Shown: positions 1 to 12,206 of the stretch, one piece after another
How positions within the stretch are numbered: position 1 is the stretch's first letter
Layout of the letters: each line of letters starts with the position of its first letter
Assembly (NCBI GenBank): GCA_039881145.1
Contig: JAYKKI010000015.1
Coordinates: forward strand, 27,803,501-27,867,500
DNA from: Druceiella hillmani
Taxonomy: Eukaryota > Arthropoda > Insecta > Lepidoptera > Hepialidae
DNA length: 64,000 nucleotides
Direction of reading: 5' to 3'
Made by a program: the position numbers and the translations under genes
The notes under the pieces: generated by a model
What the model was told of the DNA's origin: nothing
The model's input: the letters and a program-made list of their open reading frames with translations, nothing else
The model's database searches: none

Positions 1-779
1 CTTTCCACTTCTATGATATAACGTTTATAATGGTGTATGATTGCTATTTTGTACCATTAAAACATTTTAATAATTTTACTTCTTGTATATATGCTACATT
101 TTAATATTTTTTGCGAACTGTAGGTATTTAATTAATAAAACATTGGAAACCTATTTGTAGAAATCGAATTACAAAGATATAAGCACAGCAGAAGTATTTT
201 GTGTGTTGTATAATTAATACCTTTCCACTTGTATGATATAACGTTTATAATGGTGTATGATTGCTATTTTGTACCATTAAAACATTTTAATAATTTTACT
301 TCTTGTATATATACTACATTTTAATATTTTTTGCGAACTGTAGGTATTTAATTAATAAAACATTGGAAACCTATTTGTAGAAATCGAATTACAAAGATAT
401 AAGCACAGCAGAAGTATTTTGTGTGTTGTATAATTAATACTTTTCCACTTGTATGATATAACGTTTATAATGGTGTATGATTGCTATTTTGTACCATTAA
501 AACATTTTAATAATTTTACTTCTTGTATATATGTTACATTTTAATATTTTTTGCGAACTGTAGGTATTTAATTAATAAAACATTGGAAACCTATTTGTAG
601 AAATCGAATTACAGAGATATAAGCACAGCAGAAGTATTTTGTGTGTTGTATAATTAATACCTTTCCACTTCTATGATATAACGTTTATAATGGTGTATGA
701 TTGCTATTTTGTACCATTAAAACATTTTAATAATTTTCCTTCTTGTATATATGCTACATTTTAATATTTTTTGCGAACT

Positions 780-3700
780 GTAGGTATTTAATTAATAAAA
801 CATTGGAAACCTATTTGTAGAAATCGAGTTACAAGGATATAAGCACGGCAGAAGTATTTTGTGTGTTGTGTAATTAATACCTTTCCACTTCTATGATATA
901 ACGTTTATAATGGTGTATGATTGCTATTTTGTACCATTAAAACATTTTAATAATTTTACTTCTTGTATATATGCTACATTTTAATATTTTTTGCGAACTG
1001 TAGGTATTTAATTAATAAAACATTGGAAACCTATTTGTAGAAATCGAATTACAAAGATATAAGCACAGCAGAAGTATTTTGTGTGTTGTATAATTAATAC
1101 TTTTCCACTTGTATGATATAACGTTTATAATGGTGTATGATTGCTATTTTGTACCATTAAAACATTTTAATAATTTTGCTTCCTGTATATATGCTACATT
1201 TTAATATTTTTTGCGAACTGTAGGTATTTAATTAATAAAACATTGGAAACCTATTTGTAGAAATCGAATTACAAAGATATAAGCACAGCAGAAGTATTTT
1301 GTGTGTTGTATAATTAATACCTTTCCACTTCTATGATATAACGTTTATAATGGTGTATGATTGCTATTTTGTACCATTAAAACATTTTAATAATTTTCCT
1401 TCTTGTATATATGCTACATTTTAATATTTTTTGCGAACTGTAGGTATTTAATTAATAAAACATTGGAAACCTATTTGTAGAAATCGAGTTACAAGGATAT
1501 AAGCACGGCAGAAGTATTTTGTGTGTTGTGTAATTAATACCTTTCCACTTCTATGATATAACGTTTATAATGGTGTATGATTGCTATTTTGTACCATTAA
1601 AACATTTTAATAATTTTACTTCTTGTATATATGCTACATTTTAATATTTTTTGCGAACTGTAGGCACTTGTATGATATAACGTTTATAATGTTGTATGAT
1701 TGCTATTTTGGTACCTTTAAAACATTTTAATAATTTTACTTCTTGTATATATGCTACATTTTAATATTTTTTGCGAACTGTAGGTATTTAATTAATAAAA
1801 CATTGGAAACCTATTTGTCGAAATCGAATTACAAAGATATAAGCACAGCAGAAGTATTTTGTGTGTTGTATAATTAATACCTTTCCACTTCTATGATATA
1901 ACGTTTATAATGGTGTATGATTGCTATTTTGTACCATTAAAACATTTTAATAATGTTACTTCTTGTATATATGCTACATTTTAATATTTGTTGCGAACTG
2001 TAGGTATTTAATTAATAAAACATTGGAAACCTATTTGTAGAAATCGAATTACAAAGATATAAGCACAGCAGAAGTATTTTGTGTGTTGTATAATTAATAC
2101 CTTTCCACTTCTATGATATAACGTTTATAATGGTGTATGATTGCTATTTTGTACCATTAAAACATTTTAATAATTTTCCTTCTTGTATATATGCTACATT
2201 TTAATATTTTTTGCGAACTGTAGGTATTTAATTAATAAAACATTGGAAACCTATTTGTAGAAATCGAGTTACAAGGATATAAGCACGGCAGAAGTATTTT
2301 GTGTGTTGTGTAATTAATACCTTTCCACTTCTATGATATAACGTTTATAATGGTGTATGATTGCTATTTTGTACCATTAAAACATTTTAATAATTTTACT
2401 TCTTGTATATATGCTACATTTTAATATTTTTTGCGAACTGTAGGTATTTAATTAATAAAACATTGGAAACCTATTTGTAGAAATCGAATTACAAAGATAT
2501 AAGCACAGCAGAAGTATTTTGTGTGTTGTATAATTAATACCTTTCCACTTCTATGATATAACGTTTATAATGGTGTATGATTGCTATTTTGTACCATTAA
2601 AACATTTTAATAATTTTACTTCTTGTATATATGCTACATTTTAATCATTTTTGCGAACTGTAGGTATTTAATTAATAAAACATTGGAAACCTATTTGTAG
2701 AAATCGAATTACAAAGATATAAGCACAGCAGAAGTATTTTGTGTGTTGTATAATTAATACTTTTCCACTTGTATGATATAACGTTTATAATGTTGTATGA
2801 TTGCTATTTTGGTACCTTTAAAACATTTTAATAATTTTACTTCTTGTATATATGCTACATTTTCATATTTTTTGCGAACTGTAGGTATTTAATTAATAAA
2901 ACATTGGAAACCTATTTGTAGAAATCGAATTACAAAGATATAAGCACAGCAGAAGTATTTTGTGTGTTGTATAATTAATACCTTTCCACTTCTATGATAT
3001 AACGTTTATAATGGTGTATGATTGCTATTTTGTACCATTAAAACATTTTAATAATGTTACTTCTTGTATATATGCTACATTTTAATATTTGTTGCGAACT
3101 GTAGGTATTTAATTAATAAAACATTGGAAACCTATTTGTAGAAATCGAATTACAAAGATATAAGCACAGCAGAAGTATTTTGTGTGTTGTATAATTAATA
3201 CCTTTCCACTTCTATGATATAACGTTTATAATGGTGTATGATTGCTATTTTGTACCATTAAAACATTTTAATAATTTTACTTCTTGTATATATGCTACAT
3301 TTTAATCATTTTTGCGAACTGTAGGTATTTAATTAATAAAACATTGGAAACCTATTTGTAGAAATCGAGTTACAAGGATATAAGCACGGCAGAAGTATTT
3401 TGTGTGTTGTGTAATTAATACCTTTCCACTTCTATGATATAACGTTTATAATGGTGTATGATTGCTATTTTGTACCATTAAAACATTTTAATAATTTTAC
3501 TTCTTGTATATATGCTACATTTTAATATTTTTTGCGAACTGTAGGTATTTAATTAATAAAACATTGGAAACCTATTTGTAGAAATCGAATTACAAAGATA
3601 TAAGCACAGCAGAAGTATTTTGTGTGTTGTGTAATTAATACTTTTCCACTTGTATGATATAACGTTTATAATGGTGTATGATTGCTATTTTGTACCATTA

Positions 3701-4641
3701 AAACATTTTAATAATTTTACTTCCTGTATATATGCTACATTTTAATATTTTTTGCGAACTGTAGGTATTTAATTAATAAAACATTGGAAACCTATTTGTA
3801 GAAATCGAATTACAAAGATATAAGCACAGCAGAAGTATTTTGTGTGTTGTATAATTAATACCTTTCCACTTCTATGATATAACGTTTATAATGGTGTATG
3901 ATTGCTATTTTGTACCATTAAAACATTTTAATAATTTTCCTTCTTGTATATATGCTACATTTTAATATTTTTTGCGAACTGTAGGTATTTAATTAATAAA
4001 ACATTGGAAACCTATTTGTAGAAATCGAGTTACAAGGATATAAGCACGGCAGAAGTATTTTGTGTGTTGTGTAATTAATACCTTTCCACTTCTATGATAT
4101 AACGTTTATAATGGTGTATGATTGCTATTTTGTACCATTAAAACATTTTAATAATTTTACTTCTTGTATATATGCTACATTTTAATATTTTTTGCGAACT
4201 GTAGGCACTTGTATGATATAACGTTTATAATGTTGTATGATTGCTATTTTGGTACCTTTAAAACATTTTAATAATTTTACTTCTTGTATATATGCTACAT
4301 TTTAATATTTTTTGCGAACTGTAGGTATTTAATTAATAAAACATTGGAAACCTATTTGTCGAAATCGAATTACAAAGATATAAGCACAGCAGAAGTATTT
4401 TGTGTGTTGTATAATTAATACCTTTCCACTTCTATGATATAACGTTTATAATGGTGTATGATTGCTATTTTGTACCATTAAAACATTTTAATAATGTTAC
4501 TTCTTGTATATATGCTACATTTTAATATTTGTTGCGAACTGTAGGTATTTAATTAATAAAACATTGGAAACCTATTTGTAGAAATCGAATTACAAAGATA
4601 TAAGCACAGCAGAAGTATTTTGTGTGTTGTATAATTAATAC
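780..4641. repeat. Higher-order block duplication in the satellite, displacement 2541 bp
   Basis: Monomer variants recur in the same order 2541 bp apart. The copy with TTCCTG (1101) recurs at 3642. The copy with GAGTTACAAGG and CACGG (1321) recurs at 3862. The truncated copy (1541-1664) recurs at 4082-4205. The copies with GTCGAAATCG (1665) and with ATGTTAC plus GTTGCG (1881) recur at 4206 and 4422. About 1.3 kb (roughly 780-2100 against 3320-4641) therefore amplified as one block rather than monomer by monomer. A second block (roughly 2440-3290 against 4541-5391) is displaced by 2101 bp and carries the AATCATT, GGTACC and TTTCAT variants. Confidence 0.85.
1541..1880. repeat. Truncated monomer junction (124 bp + 216 bp)
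   Basis: The monomer starting at 1541 stops after 124 bp (1664) and the next copy begins five bases into the unit at 1665. The shared CACTTGTATGATAT start suggests recombination at a short out-of-register match. An identical junction lies at 4205/4206, so it was copied inside the 2541-bp block. Confidence 0.85.
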
Positions 4642-6449
4642 CTTTCCACTTCTATGATATAACGTTTATAATGGTGTATGATTGCTATTTTGTACCATTA
4701 AAACATTTTAATAATTTTACTTCTTGTATATATGCTACATTTTAATCATTTTTGCGAACTGTAGGTATTTAATTAATAAAACATTGGAAACCTATTTGTA
4801 GAAATCGAATTACAAAGATATAAGCACAGCAGAAGTATTTTGTGTGTTGTATAATTAATACTTTTCCACTTGTATGATATAACGTTTATAATGTTGTATG
4901 ATTGCTATTTTGGTACCTTTAAAACATTTTAATAATTTTACTTCTTGTATATATGCTACATTTTCATATTTTTTGCGAACTGTAGGTATTTAATTAATAA
5001 AACATTGGAAACCTATTTGTAGAAATCGAATTACAAAGATATAAGCACAGCAGAAGTATTTTGTGTGTTGTATAATTAATACCTTTCCACTTCTATGATA
5101 TAACGTTTATAATGGTGTATGATTGCTATTTTGTACCATTAAAACATTTTAATAATGTTACTTCTTGTATATATGCTACATTTTAATATTTGTTGCGAAC
5201 TGTAGGTATTTAATTAATAAAACATTGGAAACCTATTTGTAGAAATCGAATTACAAAGATATAAGCACAGCAGAAGTATTTTGTGTATTGTATAATTAAT
5301 ACCTTTCCACTTCTATGATATAACGTTTATAATGGTGTATGATTGCTATTTTGTACCATTAAAACATTTTAATAATTTTACTTCTTGTATATATGCTACA
5401 TTTTAATATTTTTTGCGAACTGTAGGTATTTAATTAATAAAACATTGGAAACCTATTTGTAGAAATCGAATTACAAAGATATAAGCACAGCAGAAGTATT
5501 TTGTGTGTTGTATAATTAATACCTTTCCACTTCTATGATATAACGTTTATAATGGTGTATGATTGCTATTTTGTACCATTAAAACATTTTAATAATTTTC
5601 CTTCTTGTATATATGCTACATTTTAATATTTTTTGCGAACTGTAGGTATTTAATTAATAAAACATTGGAAACCTATTTGTAGAAATCGAGTTACAAGGAT
5701 ATAAGCACGGCAGAAGTATTTTGTGTGTTGTGTAATTAATACCTTTCCACTTCTATGATATAACGTTTATAATGGTGTATGATTGCTATTTTGTACCATT
5801 AAAACATTTTAATAATTTTCCTTCTTGTATATATGCTACATTTTAATATTTTTTGCGAACTGTAGGTATTTAATTAATAAAACATTGGAAACCTATTTGT
5901 AGAAATCGAATTACAAAGATATAAGCACAGCAGAAGTATTTTGTGTGTTGTATAATTAATACCTTTCCACTTCTATGATATAACGTTTATAATGGTGTAT
6001 GATTGCTATTTTGTACCATTAAAACATTTTAATAATTTTACTTCTTGTATATATGCTACATTTTAATCATTTTTGCGAACTGTAGGTATTTAATTAATAA
6101 AACATTGGAAACCTATTTGTAGAAATCGAATTACAAAGATATAAGCACAGCAGAAGTATTTTGTGTGTTGTATAATTAATACCTTTCCACTTCTATGATA
6201 TAACGTTTATAATGGTGTATGATTGCTATTTTGTACCATTAAAACATTTTAATAATTTTACTTCTTGTATATATGCTACATTTTAATATTTTTTGCGAAC
6301 TGTAGGTATTTAATTAATAAAACATTGGAAACCTATTTGTCGAAATCGAGTTACAAGGATATAAGCACAGCAGAAGTATTTTCTGTGTTGTATAATTAAT
6401 ACTTTTCCACTTGTATGATATAACGTTTATAATGGTGTATAATTGCTAT

Positions 6450-8889
6450 ATTATACAATCCCTACTGATTTGTACTATTGGCTTTAAAAATAAATTATAC
6501 AGTAGTCAACACTTGTATTGTAGAAAAATTTTATTCAATGGACAGTTATTTTTTATACTTAGTAGCTGCTGGCTTCTTAAACCGAGGTTTTGGTTTCTTT
6601 TGTCACGCCCAATTAGTTGCAAGCTAATAAATAATTTGAACGTAAAGCGTACATATCGATAAAATAATTATGAAATACTTGAATATTAAACTTTATTATA
6701 AATTTTTAGCGTCGACATATTAATATATAATTATTTTAAAGTCTAAATGTCACAAAGACATCAAATTGTATATACATCATCTTTATTATGACTAGCCGCC
6801 ATCTGATCGGCAGTAATAGTCAAATCTTCAAAAAATTTGACAATGTATTTTTAGAGGTCTTTTATAGAACCGATTTTTTTAATTGGGGATTTGACTAAAT
6901 TTTTTTTATTTCATTCATCATAATTTCAAGGTACAAGCTGATGAAGAGTGAAACAATTTTTAAATAATCTTAAAAATTTACCGAGTTATAATAGTTTAAA
7001 TTTAACTTTTAGACAAGGGCGGGAATACTTTGTTGTGAGATCATTTTTAATATCGCACATTATATTCTACAAGAGGAAAAGAGACAGGGATATACGCAAC
7101 TCTATCTGTATCTTTAAATTTAGAAGCCCATAACTGCCTTATTTTTCAATCAATTTTTGAATTTTTTTCAAAACTGGTTTTTAATTAACTTATATTTCGC
7201 AATATTGTACGAAAATCATTAAAATTTAGAATGAGTCAACTATCGGATTCCGTAAATGCTTAAAGCTCTAAACAAGTGATTGTCATTTATGTCGTAAAAC
7301 CGGCTGAATACCATCGACGTACTAGCAGAATCGAAACCAACTCGTGTAATATATAACTAATATATTTTGCAGTATCTGGCAGCATATAGAAAATAATTAA
7401 TAAGACAATAATTTCGATCCGTTTGGTTACTAAATTTGTTAAGGTGTCTGTCCAATCACTGGCAGAATATCACTACATTACCCTAAGTCCTTTCGTAAGT
7501 ATCTCCTTAAAAATATATGAAATTATACTAGTATTGCTTGTCTGGTATACAGTTTAGTTTTGGGTACTAAAATTATTGTTTGATACATGCCGTTTTCGTT
7601 TATGTATTTGATTAACATATGTAACCTGTTCAACTCACAATTTTGTATAAAATTATTAATTGCTTTACCCAGGAAAAACTACTTTACTTAGCTAGTAAAA
7701 AACTAAATTTAATTTCAACAAATATTAAGTTAGAAATAAGGTTTTAATTGAAGTCGATTTAAAACAATTTAAAGGTTACACGCTATCATTAACCAAGCGT
7801 AATTTGGCAATTTAAAATTTGTAATAAAATGTTCTCGAACTTCCGGCCACCTTTCTAAAAAATGTCCCGAACTCGGGGCTAAAAACTCATTAGCCATACT
7901 ATTTCATGGCAGTAATATTTACAAATCGCTGTCATAGGTGTTCTTTTCTAAATATGTTCGTTTTTAATATATACGATTGTATATGCAAATTTTTTAAATT
8001 ATAAAAAAATTTGCATATACAATCGTATATACTAATTTAATGAAATACATAAAATGAAAAACTCGTCAACCAGATTTATTCTGAATTTTAATCATCATCT
8101 TTTGACATAAAAAATATTCAAGTTCAGTAAAGAATATTTACAAATTAATATACTTTTTTTTTCAAATATTTCGCTAATATAAATCGTCATCTTATTTAAA
8201 TAACATTTATCTAATTTGGCATATTGTCTTAATATTATTACTCAAATTGTGAAGACATTTCCAAATAGAATGAAAATATGTTTTTTTTACGTAATTCTAC
8301 TTATTTTAATAATAATGTCCCGTATCAAAATGTGATAATCTGAGATTTAGCATTGTATTCGTATCAAGTCTGTTACGGACATATACAGATCTCTATTAAA
8401 AGTTAACACATTTACCAAAAAAATCCAGTTTACACTTTGTCCAAAAAACAAATTTTGTAAGGTCGAATGAAAAACCTCGTAACCAACTAGAATATTTCAC
8501 GTTAATAAAATTGCCCTAGTATTGGAGATATTGGCACATTCTTAAAACAATATTTTTTTTAAAGTCAGTGTGGAAACCTCGAACCTGACCTTAGGCTAGT
8601 GTTTTGGTTACCATTACAACGAATGAAGATGTTTTGTTATTCGGTTTTTTGCCAAATTTTACCGAAAAATTAAGCCACTCGTACTTCACACATTTAAAGA
8701 TTTTTTTCAGAAAGGATTACCTGTTTCTCGCAAATATATCATTCAATCATTTATATTATAAAAACGTGTTAGACTAAACGAGCCTATTACCTTAAAAAAA
8801 AATTAATTAAATGTAGCATTATTTCCTTCAGTAAAAAGAAGATATTGCTTTTTACTGCAAAAGGCATGTTGTTACAGCAATCCAATTAA
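6450..8889. other. AT-rich non-coding DNA flanking the satellite
   Basis: Stop codons are dense in all frames. The open frames here (6411-6662, 6948-7133) start at TTG or GTG and have no recognisable motif; the first begins inside the last satellite monomer. Around 6790-6815 there is a short CCGCCATCTG sequence of the kind seen in dispersed insect repeats, too short to classify. The only clear structure is the hairpin at 7968-8031. Confidence 0.6.
7968..8031. repeat. Perfect 28-bp inverted repeat, 8-nt loop
   Basis: Arms 7968-7995 and 8004-8031 are exact reverse complements, with AAATTATA (7996-8003) as the loop. The arm reads TATATACGATTGTATATGCA followed by AATTTTTT. It has no coding potential. 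It could be a MITE remnant, a cruciform-prone site or a source of hairpin RNA; the low GC makes a canonical microRNA precursor less likely. Confidence 0.9.
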
Positions 8890-8964
8890 TATTGCGTGTG
8901 GTTCTTGTCGCTTAGTTATGTTTAGTTGCATAACTTAACTAAGCGACAAGAACCACACGCAATA
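8890..8964. repeat. Perfect 29-bp inverted repeat, 17-nt loop
   Basis: Arms 8890-8918 and 8936-8964 pair without mismatch; the left arm begins TATTGCGTGTGGTTCTTGTC. GC is well above the surroundings. The size (75 nt, one stem, 17-nt loop) is in the range of a microRNA precursor, but perfect pairing of both arms is more typical of a recent inverted duplication or a foldback element. The open frame 8926-9126 that starts in the loop has no other support. Confidence 0.9.
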
Positions 8965-9189
8965 AAGCGGATAGTGACGCTGTTTGCATCTCGTTATGTT
9001 TTGTTTGTTAATCGAATGAAGATGACACCTTCAGTATACTATATTACTATGTTGCTGTGCACCGTTTCGCATTCGTATTGTTCTTGTACTAACTGTTTTT
9101 ATTTAGATTATTTGGACTTATGGTGATATTTAACTGGAATTGTTCTGGCATCTGTGTTATGTAACGTACATGTATGGGTTTCAGCACCG

Positions 9190-10300
9190 TCTAAAGCAAT
9201 GCAGAGGCAACGGTTGTGATGCAGCTAATCTATAACGCGAAAGTTATTCGAAGACTTTGAGATATTCTGATCATCGCAAATACACAAATGTTTATCTCGT
9301 ATAACCAAAATACAGAATTTCTGGCTCTTATTGGAATAGGAAGACTGTGTACGGTTTACTCTGAAGAAGTTTTGCTAGAAATTGAAGACAAGCCTGATGT
9401 TTAAGTGCCAACAATCCAACATCACATAGCGACACCAAAATCGGCAAATGTAGACTATAGTATGAATATTCCAAAGTCTAGCAAAATAGATTATAGTATG
9501 AAAATGTAGATTATAGTATGAATATTCCAAAGTCTACCGCAAATGGGTCATAGTATATTCCTTTGGAGTATGTGGATATAATTCATATGTGCACGTACAA
9601 TCTTCATGCAAATCCAATTTTGAGAAATAATACGGTAGAAACCTAGCGAAATCGTCCAATTTTGTCAAAGAATGCTGCAGAAAAATATGGAAGTTCTAAA
9701 ATTTAAAAAAAAATTTTGGTGTTGATCAGAAGGACATTAAAAAAAAAGGCTGTACAAACATAGATTGCCATCACAGTTATGCACTTGACAATCCACATTT
9801 AATTTGAGAAGATTTTCAGTATCAATTTAAAGTAAATCTTTAAACCGGTATTTTATACAGTCTCATAATTGGCCTCACTGAGTTACCAGAAACTTTAAAA
9901 AGTGACATCAAGATTTTTAAAAAAACTAACTACCGAATAATTGAAATAAAGAGATGCAACTGTTGGCCATACGGAAGTGTTTGTAGTCAAAGTTATAGTG
10001 GCCCAGCACAAGAAAAGTGAATCAATTGAAACTTATCTGCGTAGATAGATAGGGTGTCTTGATCCATTTCGTGGTCTCCTTCATCTCTGGACATAAATCC
10101 ATACTATTTCTGGTATTGAGGATAGTCTAAAAGATAAGGTCTACGCAAAACAAATTAATAATGAAATGTGACTCGGAAAACGTACTAATGTTTCAGCTCA
10201 AGAAATAAATACTCCTAGAAATGCATAATGCAACAAATGAATAATTTCCAAAAATATATCACGTTTGTATTCGAGCAGCTGGCGGTTAAATTTAATATTT
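9190..10300 (+). pseudogene. Decayed Tc1/mariner (IS630)-type transposase
   Basis: The order of motifs in this 1.1-kb stretch follows a Tc1/mariner-type transposase, which would catalyse cut-and-paste transposition at TA sites. From 9206 the N-terminal helix-turn-helix region can be read as GNGCDAANL*RESYSK, with a later SDHRKYTNVY stretch. 9357-9401 reads YSEEVLLEIEDKPDV, the linker before the second DNA-binding helix. 10072-10113 reads WSPSSLDINPYYFW, matching the family's WPPRSPDLxPLDFFLW block that holds the third catalytic Asp. 10127-10147 reads LKDKVYA, and 10266-10286 reads CIRAAGG, the usual C-terminal tail. These lie in at least three frames, with stops between, and the catalytic Asp position now reads Tyr. 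It is certainly inactive. Terminal inverted repeats were not found. The subfamily cannot be fixed by eye. Confidence 0.75.
9446..9536. repeat. 35-bp duplication inside the transposase relic
   Basis: Positions 9446-9480 and 9502-9536 are the same 35-bp unit with one difference (GACTATAG against GATTATAG). A partial copy (9483-9501) lies between them. It is a local slippage or duplication event after the transposase died. Confidence 0.85.
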
Positions 10301-10757
10301 GCTTTAATGTACTAATTTCATAAATAATAAACACGGGTCAGTTTAATTTAACGAGCGTTTTTATTCGAAATCTTAAACAATGGAATAATTTCTCAATGTT
10401 CTCTTGGCTATGTAAATTTTGAAACGTAAACAAATGTGAAAAACTTATCACTGTGTGAAATCCGTTAGTTTATTTAAAAACATCTTTAGGTACGTTCCAG
10501 AGCATTGTACTCTTTTGTTTTTGCTAAATTTAACTGAAGGAAAATGCAATCGATATAAATATATATAAAGATAGCAAAGTTTTACATTACCTTAAGAGTA
10601 TAATTCCAAGTTTATCGTCTTTTATTTGATCTATCAGACTAATCGGTCAGTAAATGAAGTAAATCAAGAATTTAAATTAGATAGATAAAAACCTAATCGT
10701 TATTGCTGCGACCATTTATTAGTAATAAAACCCAAAAAATTTAATATAAATAAATAA

Positions 10758-10760
<3 letters not shown>

Positions 10761-10812
<52 letters not shown>
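10761..10812. repeat. (AT)26 microsatellite
   Basis: Uninterrupted AT dinucleotide tract of 52 bp between TAAATAACTA and CGAATGAATG. No inverted flank was seen. Confidence 0.97.
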
Positions 10813-10815
<3 letters not shown>

Positions 10816-12206
10816 ATGAATGGTTTGCTAGAAGTAGCAGTAGCATAAGATGCCTAAATTAATGTATTTTATGATGGGAGGTATCCACGTCAAGAGTGTT
10901 AAAAGTATTATTTTGCTAGTACTTTCTCTCCTCTTTGGAAAATTTTACACCAAAAAACCTGAAATTAAAACTAAAACCAAGTAGCACATTTACATTAAAT
11001 TTTCTTTAAAACCTAATTCTAATAAACTTATCCAGAACAATAAATTAAAATCGAAATGTAAAATTTTGTTTAAAAAGCATATTTCTTCTAAATATTTTAC
11101 GATATATTAAATACAATATCAATTACACTCCTATAACTTCAATATTCGATAATCCTTGCACATAATTAATGTTAAAAATAAAGCTTAAGGAAATGTAAAT
11201 CGATTTTCTTTTTTGTGTTCTGCTTTATGAAATAAAAAGCTCTATAAATAAAGACTAAAATAAAATTGTGACTGATTTAATTTCGATGCTTTAAAAATGC
11301 CTCTGGTGATATTCTATGAAATATTCAAAAAGTAAAAGAAGTTTCTTATTAATTTTTTTAACCGTCTGAAATATAAACGAATAGAATTATTTTATAGACT
11401 TAGGGAAATAGTATATAATTCTATTGAGCTATACAAGAAAAGATAAAGTCAATATTTATTTCACAGTTAAGCAACATGTTAATATAAATTATAAAACAAT
11501 AACAAATAGATACAAATATTTTAATATTATTGACATTACCCATTATCAACTAAATGTGCTTTTCGTACGTTATCAAATTTAACTAACAATAAAAATTGAG
11601 TCAGTTCCGAAAAATTACTTTTATGTAAATAACTCTGTCTTATGTATATGTTGAATATCGATATTTTCAAATTTATAAATAAATCATAATCAGCAAACGC
11701 ATCAGACTTGACAAGTTGTTTCAAGTAATTGTATAACATAATTCAAAGTAGAATAGGATTAAACCGTTACTTAGTATGATAGATAAAAACACCACTGGCA
11801 GCTCGATAAAAACGTCTAATAAAATTTAAAAAATATAATTTCATGAAATTCTTACCTACTTACAGTGAAACGAAATATATAAAATGTTGAATCTAGAAAC
11901 AAACAAAAAACTAGGATAAACAATTAATTACATAATTTAAAAGGAGTAAAAAATAAAGTCATAAAACTTTCATACAACTATTCGACAAACACTCTACAAG
12001 TGGACTAAAATTTAAATCCCACGTATGCGTAATATTTCCGCAAATAGTAAATCGTATACATAAGATTCTACGAGCGTTCCGCAAGATTGAAGACTTCACA
12101 GAATTTACGCAAATGCATAGACAAACGAGGTTCTCTCACGCTAGTAGACAATGGTGCAGAATAAACAAATGCGATACGAAACACGCAAGTATAATGTAAT
12201 TAAATT
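10813..12206. other. AT-rich non-coding DNA, nothing recognised
   Basis: No motif-bearing frame, repeat or structure was found. The open frame at 11536-11739 (- strand) has no recognisable domain. Confidence 0.55.

Larger units (their letters stand above)
1..6449. repeat. 220-bp AT-rich satellite array (about 28 monomers, open on the left)
   Basis: Monomers start at 1, 221, 441, 661, 881, 1101, 1321, 1541, then after a truncated copy at 1881, 2101, 2321, 2541, 2761, 2982, 3202, 3422, 3642, 3862, 4082, then 4422, 4642, 4862, 5083, 5303, 5523, 5743, 5963, 6183 and a last partial copy from 6403 that loses similarity at about 6449. The period is 220 bp, or 221 in two copies with one extra base in a GGTACC site. 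One monomer has 54 G/C in 220 (24.5% GC). Copies differ by only a few substitutions, so the array is young or homogenised. No frame crosses a monomer. Base 1 is already inside the array, so its true length is unknown. Confidence 0.97.

Noticed and set aside
1..6449. A CRISPR-like array
   Set aside because: The repeat is 220 bp with no unique spacers, in eukaryotic-type DNA; it is a satellite.
9190..10300. Functional transposon
   Set aside because: Multiple stops and frame changes and the loss of a catalytic Asp exclude activity.
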